DNA from: Nymphaea colorata
Taxonomy: Eukaryota > Streptophyta > Magnoliopsida > Nymphaeales > Nymphaeaceae
Direction of reading: 5' to 3'
Length of the DNA stretch: 64,000 nt
NCBI RefSeq assembly: GCF_008831285.2
Contig: NC_045146.1
Coordinates: 2,754,001-2,818,000 of the forward strand
Numbering within the stretch: position 1 is the first letter of the stretch; each line of letters opens with the position of its first letter. Position numbers and translations under genes: made by a program. Shown in pieces: positions 23,721 to 35,946 of the stretch. The notes beneath the pieces were generated by a model, which saw nothing but the letters and a program-made list of their open reading frames with translations, ran no database searches and was not told the origin of the DNA.

Positions 23721-26166
23721 TGTTGAAAAAATAGATCGGCCATACAATGCCAGAGGATGATACGACTAGAATAAAAAAGGCATTTTGCAAGAAGAACTGA
23801 CGTCCATTCTTTTTGTTCACATGACTGATAAATTTTCAACAAAACAAAAACGTCCAATATGCATACCAAATGCCTGACTCTTTCATGTTCGAGAAGAGCT
23901 GTTTCAACACAAGCAATCAACATAGATAGGACCATCTGGATTGTCCATGTAAATTGTAACACATACTGTCCAAAGTGAAGGGCCTATATATGTCCTCCAT
24001 GCTGACTTAAGGCTGTAAAGACGCCTTCCCAAAATTAAGTGATTTCAAGGACATATCATACCATATAAGCCCCAGAGCAACATCTATGAAACTGATATTG
24101 CTATTCAAACATCCCATAGAATAGTGCACTTTTTTTTTATCATTTACCTTCCTAAGTCCTCTTCAGTATTGAAATCATATTTGGGAAAACAAGCTATGTA
24201 AAGTGGACTAGAAGAAAGGTCAGGAATTATTCCTTGGGACATAGGTCATTTGATGGCATTCTATGCCTTCCACCGTGCATGCTTACAAAAGTCAAAAGTC
24301 TTGAAGTTGGACCAAAGGCACCCTTGTGACAGAACCAGAAAAGAAGCACATAAGCTAATATTCATAAAGTAAATAACTGAACCTGCACGATCAGAACAGT
24401 GTCATGACTTCAGTGATTAAGACAAGCATGAACTCAAGTCAGTCAACTTATATTTACCTTCTTATGCAAAACGGATGATAAATGCTTAATCTTTGTCATA
24501 AGCACTGTAACTGCCTATATACGCAGATTTGTGGTTTATGTTACAGGGCCTATGAAATCCACAATATTTTTAAAATGTTAGAAGGCATTAACCTTCCCAT
24601 TTTATATTTTCACTAAATTTTGCAATAAAGATCAACACAGACCAACTTGGTCAAATATATCAGTATATGCATTGGTTCCTAGGTATTACCATATTAGATT
24701 ACCAGAGAACAAGTTCTGGAATTATTTCAACACCAATGGCATATCGAATAGTAGCAGTTGCAGTATTATAAGTCCTCTACAGCCACCACAGTTTTGGCAA
24801 GGCTATCTGTGATGTCAAATTGCATTACCAGAACCATAATATGCCTTGCCTACAAAGATATATAGGACCTTACTGGATTATCTTTGGAAGACCTAAATTC
24901 AGAAAAACACGTCTCAATTATCAGATATTCTCATGGTTCTCATGGACTAAAAAAGTTACTGATTTTCACATAAGTATCCCCCGAAGACTTGATATCACAA
25001 CCTAAAAGTAATGGTCAGATAGAGCAAATCTCAATTGGAACTGTTATAAAAGCATTATCATAATGAAGGCAGGAAGTTTTACATTCAGTCGACATGGTAA
25101 AAATCTATTTCACATTATAAAGAGAAGAGGAAGAATCTTCAAAAGGCCAGAATCCCTTAGCCTTGGTGTTAGCGGACACCCCATAGAGACATGCACTTAT
25201 AAAAGCTTTTTGTTGTATGGTTGTACCACTTTTAATAAAAGCTCATTAGTTGATACTAATATGATCAACAACATTTTATTTCTGCAATCCTGTTGTGCTC
25301 ACTATTTTAGTATTTAGTGACAAGCCCCAAAAGCAATTCATCATCAGAAAATTCAATCATATTGCTTTGCTTAAGCTCTGTCAGCATCTTGATGTAAAGT
25401 TTTACAAACAGCAAAAACAGAAATTGGAATGGAGGAAATAGCTTAAAACATGCAAACAAATGTTCTTGCTCTGGTAGTTGGCTCACGTCAAAGTCTATGA
25501 GAAAAATGCAATTGACGAATCCAAAGCCCATACCGACAAGAAAAATGCAATTGACAAAAGGCAGACTTCAAATGGGGCAGTAGCTTTTAGACTTCGAGAT
25601 GATTTGGGAAGCAAAAATCAAGAAGAGTGGATTCCTCGCTTCACTGCCACTACTGAAATCTTCAATCACTCGGAAATAGAAAGCTCCATGTCTGTCTCTC
25701 CTTCTTCCTTCTTCCAACTAAAAAGGCCGATGAACGGCAAAGACCAACTGGCAGATAACTCCCTAAGTGACTCCATTCAGCAGAGGAAGAAGCAAAGGAA
25801 AGCATACAGCCATCGCCCTCCCGCGGAGATGGAGGAAAAGAAGAGAAACAGAAAGGGCTAGGGCAGCTCGGGTGATGGAAGAGAAGGAGAGAAACATGAA
25901 GGTATACGGCAGGTCGGGGGCGGAGATGGAGGAGAAAGGCAGGTCAGGGGGCAGAGACAAGAAAGGCAGTGGAGACAGGGGCGGAGATGGAGGAGAAGGA
26001 GAGAAAGACGATGGCATCGAGGGCTCAGGGTCGGGGGCTCGAGGTCGTCGGGGGAGGGAAGAGTTTTGTCTGTTCTACAGAACGGAATGGAACAAAAAAT
26101 CAGTTTAGACTCTAAAATTTGATTAGACAGGACATGCGTGTCTTGTGGTCATCAAACGACCTCTTA

Positions 26167-26784
26167 GGTCCTTCAAGATGACATCTCGGCAACGCAGCTG
26201 GGTGTCTACCGTGTAATCTCATGCAGTGCCCAGCATGTAACGGTGAACCGTAGGTGGTGGTCTCTCGTAGATGACCTCAAAGGAGGTTGTATTTGTGGAA
26301 GTGCGCTAGCCGGTGTTATATGCCAGTTTTGCCCATGATAAACAAGCTTCCCATGCTTTTGGACTCTGCCCTGCGAAGCATCGGAGGTAGGTTCTATGTA
26401 GCGACTTACCACCTCTGTTTGTCCATCCGACTGAGGGTGGTAGGCAACACTCGTCTTTAGTTTTGTGCCGTGTAAATGGAAATACTCTCTCCAAAACATA
26501 TTAAGGAACACTGAATCACGATAATTGTTAATGGACCAAAGCATGCCATGGAGCTTCCCAACATGTTCTTGGAAGGTGTGTGCGACAGTCTTGACTGAGA
26601 AAGGGTAACTCAGTGCAATGAAGTGTGCATATTTTGACAACCAGTTAACCACCATTAACACTACTGATTTCCCCTGCGAGTGGGGTAGGCCTTCGATGAA
26701 GTCCATCGAAATATCTTTTCAAATCTGCTTGGGAGTCGGTAAGGGCTGCAATAACCCGACTGGTCTTTATGTTTCATACTTATT
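26167..26784 (-). pseudogene. Gypsy integrase catalytic core, broken
   Basis: Minus translation shows VGLLQPLPTP, then DISMDFIEGLPHSQGKSVVL, WLSKYAHFIAL, AYHPQSDGQTEVV and, in a shifted frame, YLRCFAGQSPKAW and LSWAKLAYNTG, then TVDTQLRCRDVILKDL. This is the rve-type integrase core of plant Ty3/gypsy elements, with the first catalytic Asp in the MDFIEGLP block. Stops and at least one frameshift interrupt it. Its C-terminal continuation is at 19159 downward and its N-terminal continuation is at 32357 upward. Confidence 0.9.
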
Positions 26785-26789
26785 ATGCT

Positions 26790-27441
26790 TGTTGCTCTAA
26801 CTCCTGAAGTGGAGGAGCTCGTGAGAACGTGTGGAGCTCGTGGGAAAAGCGTGAGTGCGTGAAGGAGTGAAAAGTGGAAACAAGAGAAAGTGTGTGCGGT
26901 TCCAAATAGTGGGGAGTTAAAGAGAAATGGAGAACGTGAGGAGAATGTGTGTGCGGTTCCCAAGATCATGGGTGATGGAGAAAATGGTGCGAGACTTGAG
27001 GGCTGAAATGGTGGGAGTGACCAGCGGTTACTAAGTTGAGGGCTGAAGTGGAGGAGATCATGGAAAGCACGATCAACAGTTGCTATTATTAAGGATCAAG
27101 TTTTGCTTTTGTTTTAATGTATTTCCTTTATATAGTTGTTAATGAGATGTTGAGAAGTTAACGCCAAAAAGAGGAGAAGAAAGTTTCCTTTTTTCTCTCC
27201 CTCCCTCTTTACTCTCTCTCTCCTGCCGTCCTTGCTTCTCTCTCTCACTCTGCCCTAGACGCATCCTGCTCCCTTCTCTCTCTCTGCATCTTGTTTTTCC
27301 ATCTTGGAGTGCTGCCACCGTTCTTTCCCTCACACCCGCAGCACACCTCCACGCCTTGAGGCCTTTGTTTCCTCAAGCCACTCGACATCTTAGGAAAAGG
27401 CAAGCCTTGCCGAGCCCCCGAATCAAGGGAGACCACCAACA
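26790..27441 (+). repeat. 5' LTR of the copia element
   Basis: 652 bp, TG...CA. A TATATA box lies at 27129-27134, followed by a long CT-rich leader, so the LTR contains the element's own promoter. Compared with the 3' LTR it has 6 bp more at about 27049, lacks an 8-bp CT-rich insertion at about 27209, and has two 1-bp indels. Confidence 0.97.
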
Positions 27442-27443
27442 TT

Positions 27444-27456
27444 TGGTATCAGAGCC
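27444..27456 (+). promoter_or_regulatory. Primer-binding site for initiator tRNA-Met
   Basis: TGGTATCAGAGCC begins two bases after the 5' LTR and is complementary to the 3' end of the initiator tRNA-Met, including the added CCA. The tRNA gene at 41929-42000 has this 3' end. Confidence 0.95.
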
Positions 27457-27464
27457 AAGGTTGT

Positions 27465-30400
27465 ATGCCAAAGCTCCCTCGATTCAAGCCGATGTCGATC
27501 ATCACAAACGAGGCAGCGCAGGAGATTGCCAGCGGGACGTTCCAATATCCGCTGCTCACGGCGACCAACTACACCAGCTGGGTGATTAGGGTCCAGGCCA
27601 TGATGGAAGATCAAGGCGTTTGGGAGGCAGTCGAGCCGACGGCCGGTGTGGCTGTCGACACGAGGAAGGACAAGAAGGCGAGGTCGCATCTTCTCCAAGC
27701 CCTCCCAGAGGATCTCCTAATGCAAGTGGCGAAAAAGGCGACGGCGAAGGAGGTCTTGGATTGCCTCAAGACGAGATTTGTCGGGGCAGATCACGTGAGG
27801 AATGCACGCCTGCAGACGTTGAAGAGTGACTTTGACGCCATGAGGATGCAAGAAGGAGAGTCGTTGGATCAATATGCGGGCAGGCTCACCGGAATGTCCG
27901 TCATGTATGCCAACTTAAGGGGCACCCTAAGCGATGCCGCCTTAGTCAAGAAGCTATTTGACACCGTTCCAAATAGGTTTCTTAGTGTAATCGTGGGCAT
28001 AGAACAATTTTGTGACCTCGACACAATGTTGTTTGAAGAGGCTGTGGGACGACTCAAGACGTACGAAGAACGCTCTCGTCCCCGAGCATTCGGTACCGAT
28101 GGCAATGGCGATGCGCAACTGCTTCTCACTCAGGCTGAGTGGGAGGCACGACAGAAGAGAAGCGGCAGCGACCCGTCGTCGACCCGAAGGGAGACGGGTC
28201 ACAGGGAAGGCGGACGAGGCGACTTCCCACTGAAAGACAGAGCAGGTGGCTCTGGAGGCGATGGTCGTGACAAGAGTCACATCTGTTGCTTCAATTGCAA
28301 CGAATTGGGGCATTATGCGAACCGGTGCAAGGCTCCCAAAAAGAAGGAAGAGGCGCATCTCACACAAACTGACGACACCGAACCAACTCTGTTGCTTGCA
28401 GAGTTGGAAGAAGCAGTGCCTGCTGCACCTGAGAGACAAGAATGGCAGGAACGACAGGAAGCCGTCCTGCTGAATGAAGAGCAAGTATGGCCCGAACTGC
28501 ACGGGACCGAGCACGGTAAGGAAACTACCAACACCTGGTACCTGGATAACGGTGCCAGCAACCACATGACCGGAGACAAGGTCAAGTTTCGGGAGTTGAA
28601 CGAGGCAATCACCGGCAAGGTGAAGTTCGGCGATGGCTCATCGGTGCAGATCATGGGTAAGAGTTCAATTCTTTTTAAATGCAAAAATAATGATCAATGG
28701 CTGCTCCAGGAAGTATATTATATTCCAAAGCTTCGCAGCAACATCGTGAGTCTCGGGCAACTCACTAAGGTGGGCCACAAGGTGGTTATGGATGAAGACA
28801 AACTAGAGGTATTTGTCAAAAATTCAGGGCAGTTGATCATGAAGGTGAGACGCACGCCAAATCGTCTCTATCGCATCGAGCTGCAGATTGCAAGGCCAGT
28901 GTGTCTCTTGGCAAACCTCGAGGATCCGGCATGGTTGTGGCATGCTCGTCTCGGCCACGTCAACTTTCAAGCATTGAAGATGCTTGTAAACAAGAAGATG
29001 GCAACCGGGGTACCGCCTATCTCTCATCCCGCTCAGTTATGCCGGGAGTGTTTGGTAGCGAAGCAGACGAGACAGCCGTTCCCGTCGGCAGCCATCTATC
29101 AAGCGAAGAAGCCACTCGAACTCTTGCACACTGATCTTTGCGGCCCGATCACGCCACCCACCCCTGCCGGTAATAGCTATTTCTTACTAATAGTTGATGA
29201 CTTCACTCGTTGGATGTGGTTGTGCGTGATCAGAACAAAAGACCAGGCATGCTCGGCGTTTATGAAGATCAAGGCGCTGGCCTAGAACGCGTGCGGGCAT
29301 CGCGTCAAGACGCTTCGGACCAATCGTGGAGGCGAGTTCCTCTCTCTTGAGTTCGCCAATGTGTGTGAACAGGTGGGCCTTGCGCGACACCTCACTGCGC
29401 CATACTCACCACAACAAAACGGTGTGGTGGAGAGGAGGAACAGGACGGTGATGGTGATGGAAAGATCTCTCCTCAAGAGCATGAGCATGCCGGGAAGATT
29501 TTGGGGAGAGGCGGTATGACATGCAGTCTACCTGTTGAACCGCTTGCCTACCAAGGCCATGGGCGAGCGCACCCCGTATGAAGCTTGGAGTCATAGGAAA
29601 CCGGATCTTGCACATCTTCGATTGTTCGACTGCACGGCGCATGCCATGGTGACAACACCACACCTCAAGAAGCTTGATGATCGCAGCCAGCCAATGGTGT
29701 ATCTCGGCGTCGAGGATGGCTGCAAGGCACACCGATTATTCGATCCGCGGCGCGGGAGAATCCATGTAAGTCGTGATGTTAAATTTGAAGAAAAATTAAA
29801 GTGGAATTGGAACATGGATGCAGGAGGCCGTGATTCGTCGAATTTCACTGTTGAGGATGAATCAACAGTGGACAACTCAGTTGCAAGCGGACAAGCAGGA
29901 AGGTCGCTATCCATGGATCTAGGCTACCCTACTTCGTCATCGACACCGATGGGTGGCGAAGCAACGCCGGTGGTGACGCCGGCTCGGAGATTGCTGGCGG
30001 ATGAAACTGCCGCAACCTCGGAGATGGAGGACAGTAATGACGGACCCGTTCGGTATAGACATATCGATGATATCATGCGAGACGCTCGGCATGTCGAGCT
30101 CGATGATGAAGACGTCAAAGAAGAGGCCATGCTTGCGGCAATAGAGGAGCCATCGTGTTACCAAGAGGCAATGGGCCAACCGGCATGGGTGGATGCGATG
30201 GCCAAGGAGATTGAGTCCATTGAAAAAAATTCAACCTGGACGCTGACAACCCTACCGGTTGGAACCAAAGCAATCGGACTCAAATGGGTGTTCAAATTAA
30301 AGAAAAACTCAGACGGAGATGTGATCAAGCACAAGGCCAGATTAGTCGCAAAAGGCTATGTTCAACGGCAAGGGATCGACTTCGATGAGGTGTTTGCACC

Positions 30401-31672
30401 AGTCGCCAGGCTCGACACCGTGCGAGTCATCCTTGCCGTCGCAGCCAACCGTGGGTGGCAAGTTCATCACCTCGACGTCAAATCAGCATTCCTCAATGGC
30501 GAACTTGAGGAGGAGGTCTATGTAACTCAGCCAGAAGGTTTCATGGTGAAGAACAAGGAGCATATGGTGCTCAAACTAAGCAAGGCATTGTACGGCCTCC
30601 GACAAGCACCTCGTGCTTGGAACATGCGGCTGGATCGAAGCCTAAAGCACCTTGGGTTCTCAAAGTGCGCGCTTGAACAAGCCATGTATACGAGGGGAAA
30701 AGACCGCATCGGTATCATCGTCGGAGTTTATGTTGATGATCTAATTGTAACAGGGGAGGATTCGGAGGCAATCGCATCATTCAAGCAGCAGATGATGGCT
30801 GAGTTCGAGATGAGCGACCTCGGCCTGCTCACCTATTACCTTGGGATTGAGGTGGAACAAGGTGAAGACGGTATCTGGATCAAACAAGCAGCCTATTCAA
30901 TTTGGCATGTTTGATTGCAATCCTACTAATTCCTATGGAACCAAGGTCATAGTTGAACAAGGATCCCGAAGGACAACCGGTGGATGCAACTGAGTATCGA
31001 CGAGTCATCGGATGTCTAAGGTATCTTCTCCACACAAGACCAGATCTTTCGTATGCTGTCGGTGTAGCTAGTAGATTCATGGAGAGACCGACAGTGATGC
31101 ACCACAAAGCAGTGAAGCAGATTTTGCGTTACTTAAAAGGCACAATCAACTTCGGTCTTGTATACACCAGAGGAAAAGGAGAAGAAGTGATTGTCGGGTT
31201 CACGGATAGTGACCTGGCGGGCGACGTCGATGATCGGAAAAGCACCGGAGGCATGGCGTTCTATGTAAATGAAAGCCTAGTTTCATGGAACTCGCAAAAG
31301 CAGAAGACCGTTGCTCTGTCTTCATGCGAGGCTGAGTTCATGGCAGCAACTGCGGCGACATGTCAAGCACTTTGGCTTAGAGGACTCTTGGCCGAACTGA
31401 TTGGGAGAGAGCCGCAAGTGGTGAAGTTGTATGTGGACAACAAGTCCGCAATCGCACTGATGAAGAACCTAGTTTTTCATGGACGTAGTAAACACATTGA
31501 TACAAAGTTTCATTTCATTCGAGAATGTGTCGAAAGAGGACATATTATTGTGGATTTTGTACGCACTGATGAACAACGAGCGGATCTTATGACAAAGGCA
31601 TTACCAGCGGCAAAGTTGGCAACAATGCGACATGTACTTGGTGTTCGAGAGCTCAGGCCACATCAGGATTAG
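27465..31672 (+). pseudogene. Copia gag-pol, interrupted by stops and a frameshift
   Basis: The gag domain leads, with a CCHC zinc knuckle (CFNCNELGHYANRC, about codons 275-288). Then come protease (LDNGASNHMTG, about codon 359), the integrase zinc region (HARLGHVNF and CRECLVAKQ) and the integrase core (LLHTDLCGP and YSPQQNGVVERR). RT follows (LKWVFKLKKN, ARLVAKGYVQRQ, and YVDDLIVTG at 30729-30755), then RNase H (FTDSDLAGDVDDRKSTGG, ALSSCEAEFMAA and YVDNKSAIAL). Breaks: TAG at 29283-29285, TGA at 29517-29519, and a damaged stretch at about 30893-30950 where the frame moves. In addition, the position expected to hold the second integrase catalytic Asp reads Asn (29322-29324). The first Met used is uncertain: 27465 or 27492. 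Confidence 0.93.
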
Positions 31673-31681
31673 AGGGGAGAT

Positions 31682-32335
31682 TGTTGCTCTAACTCCTGAA
31701 GTGGAGGAGCTCGTGAGAACGTGTGGAGCTCGTGGGAAAAGCGTGAGTGCGTGAAGGAGTGAAAAGTGGAAACAAGAGAAAGTGTGTGCGGTTCCAAATA
31801 GTGGGGAGTTAAAGAGAAATGGAGAACGTGAGGAGAATGTGTGTGCGGTTCCCAAGATCATGGGTGATGGAGAAAATGGTGCGAGGCTTGAGGGTTGAAA
31901 TGGTGGGAGTGACCAGCGGTTACTAAGTTGAGGGCTGAGGAGATCATGGAAAGCACGATCAAGCAGTTGCTATTATTAAGGATCAAGTTTTGCTTTTGTT
32001 TTAATGTATTTCCTTTATATAGTTGTTAATGAGATGTTGAGAAGTTAACGCCAAAAAGAGGAGAAGAAAGTTTCCTTTTTTCTCTCCCTCCCTCTCTCGC
32101 TCTTTACTCTCTCTCTCCTGCCGTCCTTGCTTCTCTCTCTCACTCTGCCCTAGACGCAGCCTGCTCCCTTCTCTCTCTCTGCATCTTGTTTTTCCATCTT
32201 GAGTGCTGCCACCGTTCTTTCCCTCACACCCGCAGCACACCTCCACGCCTTGAGGCCTTTGTTTCCTCAAGCCACTCGACATCTTAGGAAAAGGCAAGCC
32301 TTGCCGAGCCCCCGAATCAAGGGAGACCACCAACA
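31682..32335 (+). repeat. 3' LTR of the copia element
   Basis: 654 bp, nearly identical to the 5' LTR. It is followed by ATGCT (32336-32340) and then by a 16-bp near-copy of its own terminal bases plus the target duplication (32341-32356). Confidence 0.97.
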
Positions 32336-32356
32336 ATGCTAACCACCAACAATGCT

Positions 32357-32440
32357 AGCAAATATCACACCCTTTAATGTAGTCTCCAAGTTGTTGTTTT
32401 GCAAATGATTTGATTTGCACAATCATGCAGCACGCTCTAC
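32357..32440 (-). pseudogene. Gypsy integrase zinc-region fragment
   Basis: Minus translation gives DYIKGCDIC just before the copia insertion point. The reading then passes into HNKYET and RPVGLLQPLP on the other side of the copia element. CDIC is the C-x2-C of the integrase HHCC zinc-binding region. The upstream limit (right side) is uncertain. Confidence 0.75.
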
Positions 32441-35400
32441 ATCGCAATAGTTAGATCTTCGCAGTACATACTTCAGGTTAGCGTTGCGTACAACAGTACA
32501 TCTCACTATTTTAATGTGCTGTAATCTTCAATTCTTGTCGAGTACCTTTTTGTTCACCTCTACTTCAAGTTGTTTACCTACATTTCATCTCCATCGAACC
32601 GTCTACTGCCTCTAAAAGTACATCTCCACGGGCTGCATTTCTTTAAAGAACATCTACCATTTTTCGATGTTGCATGTTTCATTTTTCTTCATAAAGCAGT
32701 GGCATCATCTTCCCGATCAAGAAGGAAACATCGACAGTTGCATTACTCGTGCATATATTCATTTATGTATCCATAATCCTCTACAGAGTGACAAAAACAT
32801 TTAAAACATTAAGTATGCTTGGATTCTTCTGACTGTGGGGGAATAAAAAACAATTTTCACGCTTTCTTTTCGCAAAAGATTAGAGAATGTAAAAACAACC
32901 TTTTACAAAGGTGAAATTTTGTCTCAATAGAAAAACATTCAATTCGCTCACATCCAAATTGCTTACTGATAGGAGTCCCTTCTAAAGTCTAAGCTTCTTC
33001 CGTTTCTGAGTCTTGATAAAAATGGTTCAAATTTGGATTCAACCAATCCTAGTGCATTTGTTCTTTAAAAGCATCCAACTTTCAAGCCTTTGCACACCAA
33101 ATGTTGCTGAGTTCTTCTTTTATAGACGATGAGGAAATTTCCTCTGTTATGTTTGTCTTTAGTGTGAGATTTGAGATCGGACGTACGCAGTGTCTGTGAG
33201 CATGCGAGATGCAGGTCAAAGGCGACATAATTTAGTGGGTGTGAGGTGATCATGGAGTGCTTAAACACTTTTGAAAACTTTGAACTAATAATCAGTAATT
33301 AAACCCAGGCTTCAAAGTGGTCTCTCTCTCTCTCTCTCTTTCTCTCTCTCCCTTTCTCTCTCTCCCTCTCTCTCTCACACACATATTTAGAATTAAAAGT
33401 TTCAGATTGCTTTCAGATTAATATCAGTAACTCTATATGACACAGGAAATCGGCAGTTCTTTTCCAATATATTGTGATTTTACCATAAATTAGAAAGCAA
33501 TAGAATTCCAGCAGAAGCATGCCATTTGCAGAATGCAACTAATTAACAATGTTCACCATCCACATTAGCATAATTTTAAATATTTAGTGATCTTATTTCA
33601 AAATATCCTAACCTCGATTTGTTTGCTTTAACTGAAAACAGGAAAGAAAAAAGGTCGAAACTAACTGATGAGGAGCACAGGAGACGCAAGGTTTTTGTGT
33701 GCTGACGTTAGCCTGTCAACATGACGGCCGTGGCCACTGCTTTCCCTTTCTATCGTCCAATATTTTAAGAGGCATTCAGAAGGTGATGTATGGTTGGTTT
33801 GATGTGAAACAAAATTCAAATTCCACTGCAGTTTATGGTTCATAAAGTACGAAAGAGACAAGCTTGATTATGTAAAACAACGTTGTGATAATGCGCTTGA
33901 GAGATGCTCTTGAACACAAGAACTGAACATGTACAAGCGTTTTCACTCTCTGAGCTGACATCAATTTTAATTAGTTTCCACTTTCACATAGAAATAAAGA
34001 TTCCATTTGGTGAGGTGGGTGGAGAAAATAGAAGAAATAAAGGGTTGTTCGATCTCGTGAGCTCAGACTCTTTGAAAAAACTTGCACGTGTATAGCGGCT
34101 GTAACTTTCTTTCGTATGAAATAGGTAAGACTTTCCCGCGGCGGCATTGGACGGCGGCAATATTCTGAAAGTTTTTCCGTGATGAACTTTGCTGTTTCCA
34201 AGGGAAAGTTTTCTTGCTACCGCTTATTCAAAGTGGCCCATTTTACAATTCTAACTGGTATAACAAGTAGAAGGCTCCTAAATCCAGTTTCAATCCTATC
34301 ATTTTCTGCGTGAGCTTTCCCACCGTCAATAATTCTCTTTTCTAAGAGCGTTATATAATAGAAAATGTCATGCCAGTCCAAGTGATTCCACATGGTCCTT
34401 CTGCAAAAAGGGACGTGGCGCTTACAAACGTAAATGAAATATAATAGGTAGTTGCATATAAGGTCAGCGTACGGTCCTACTTTCATCATAAAACCAAGTT
34501 TTGATGTAGTAGAAGAAGGTTCAAAGGTTTTAATGATTCATGAAAAAAGATGTCCCTATCAGAACTTTTTACATAAACTGATATACATTTTGTAAGGTCT
34601 TTTGACATATGCCTACAGTTGCTAATTGTGCTCACGGAACGTTTGCTACTTTAAGATAAGTACTTAAATTAACCATTAAAAAAAGTTGAGTAGTTTTACA
34701 TTGGTTATGTACTCCGCAAAAAAAAAAAAAAAAATTATTTATATAACGATGGAAAGGAAGATATTGTAGTATTCAGGGTTCCAATAGTGACTTCAAGGTT
34801 TGGCATAGCGGGTCGGAATATATAGTGAGTAGTAGAAGGTTAGTTCCTGATTGGATTCCTTGAAAGGCGATGCAACCCTAAAGTTACATTTGACGACGTT
34901 GGATCTCAGATTTTAGGTCGAATATGCTGCAGAAATCTGACGTTTGTCAAACTATAGGTTTAAGAACCGCAGATTTCGGACTTGTGAGAATGCTGATATC
35001 CATAGATATCTAAAACAGGAAGGGGGTGAGGGTTCTGACTTCACTTCAAGTGTACACATGAAGGTAGAGAGGAGAGGAGAGGAGAGAGAAAAGTAAGGGA
35101 GTGCATAAAACATGGGCTTTTAAAGCGTAAGATTTTAAAACCTTGGATCTCAAATCTGAAGTTTTAAAAGCAACTCTAAGTGTATGATTCCAGGCAGTCA
35201 AACGCAACCTAAAGCGTGTTGAAAAAAAGGGAACCACTGGGGACTTTGCTCCCGGCGTTAAAGTCCGTGCATTCCATTGTCAGTTGTTGATGCATTTCTT
35301 TAAGTTTCTGAAATAGGCCCATTTCTTGTAACTAAGTAGTTATTTAATTTGCTCTTCGCAATTTTTCAAAATTGGCATTTTGTATATCTTTGGTTTTGGT

Positions 35401-35908
35401 TTTCATTTTGAATCGCTGATGGCTGGTAATTGTAAGTTTGTTTCCTTCCAAGTACTTTTTGTCCACCCTGATAAGTATTTCCGGCTCCACCACATGCTCA
35501 TGATATATATTGATGGGACTTCCAAAAGGAAAAAAGACAATTTGAAATTTTAAATGAAACAACATTTCTACAAAATCGTCGATTAGGACTTCACTTGCAC
35601 TAATAAAATGTGGGACATATAGTTTGACAACATAGCCAATCAATATAATTAGCAGCCAAAGTCGAAAACTTGGAGCTGATCTAGTGATTATACGCGTCCC
35701 TCTATATGATTTGCTGCTCCCATCATAAGTGACCCTTAAAACAGGTAACCCATGTTTTCATACTTAAATATAATATTGGTGATTTAATGCATATATCTTT
35801 TTTTTTTCAGTTGAGAAATGCAAAGGGTGGGTTTCAGGTCAGATAAACACCTAATTCCAAATAGGCATCTTTATTTAGATGGCTGGATGACTCTACATAG
35901 CCAAAGTC

Positions 35909-35946
<38 letters not shown>

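Larger units (their letters stand above)
26790..32335 (+). mobile_element. Young Ty1/copia LTR retrotransposon inserted in the gypsy integrase
   Basis: A 5.55-kb element with LTRs at 26790-27441 and 31682-32335, starting TGTTGCTC and ending CCACCAACA. The target duplication ATGCT lies at 26785-26789 and 32336-32340. The PBS is at 27444-27456. The coding order gag, protease, integrase, RT, RNase H is that of copia, and AGAGGGGAGAT before the 3' LTR is the PPT. The LTRs differ by three substitutions and four small indels. The body carries two in-frame stops and a frameshift region, so this copy cannot make a full polyprotein. Confidence 0.97.

Noticed and set aside
23468-23962. 164-codon minus-strand open frame
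   Set aside because: Half of it is the tandem repeat at 23517-23720, and no domain is seen.
24460-24560. Minus-strand VDFIGPV-like motif, as in gypsy integrases, inside element B
   Set aside because: Only a few residues match, stops follow at once, and the flanks show no other integrase motifs. Treated as chance.
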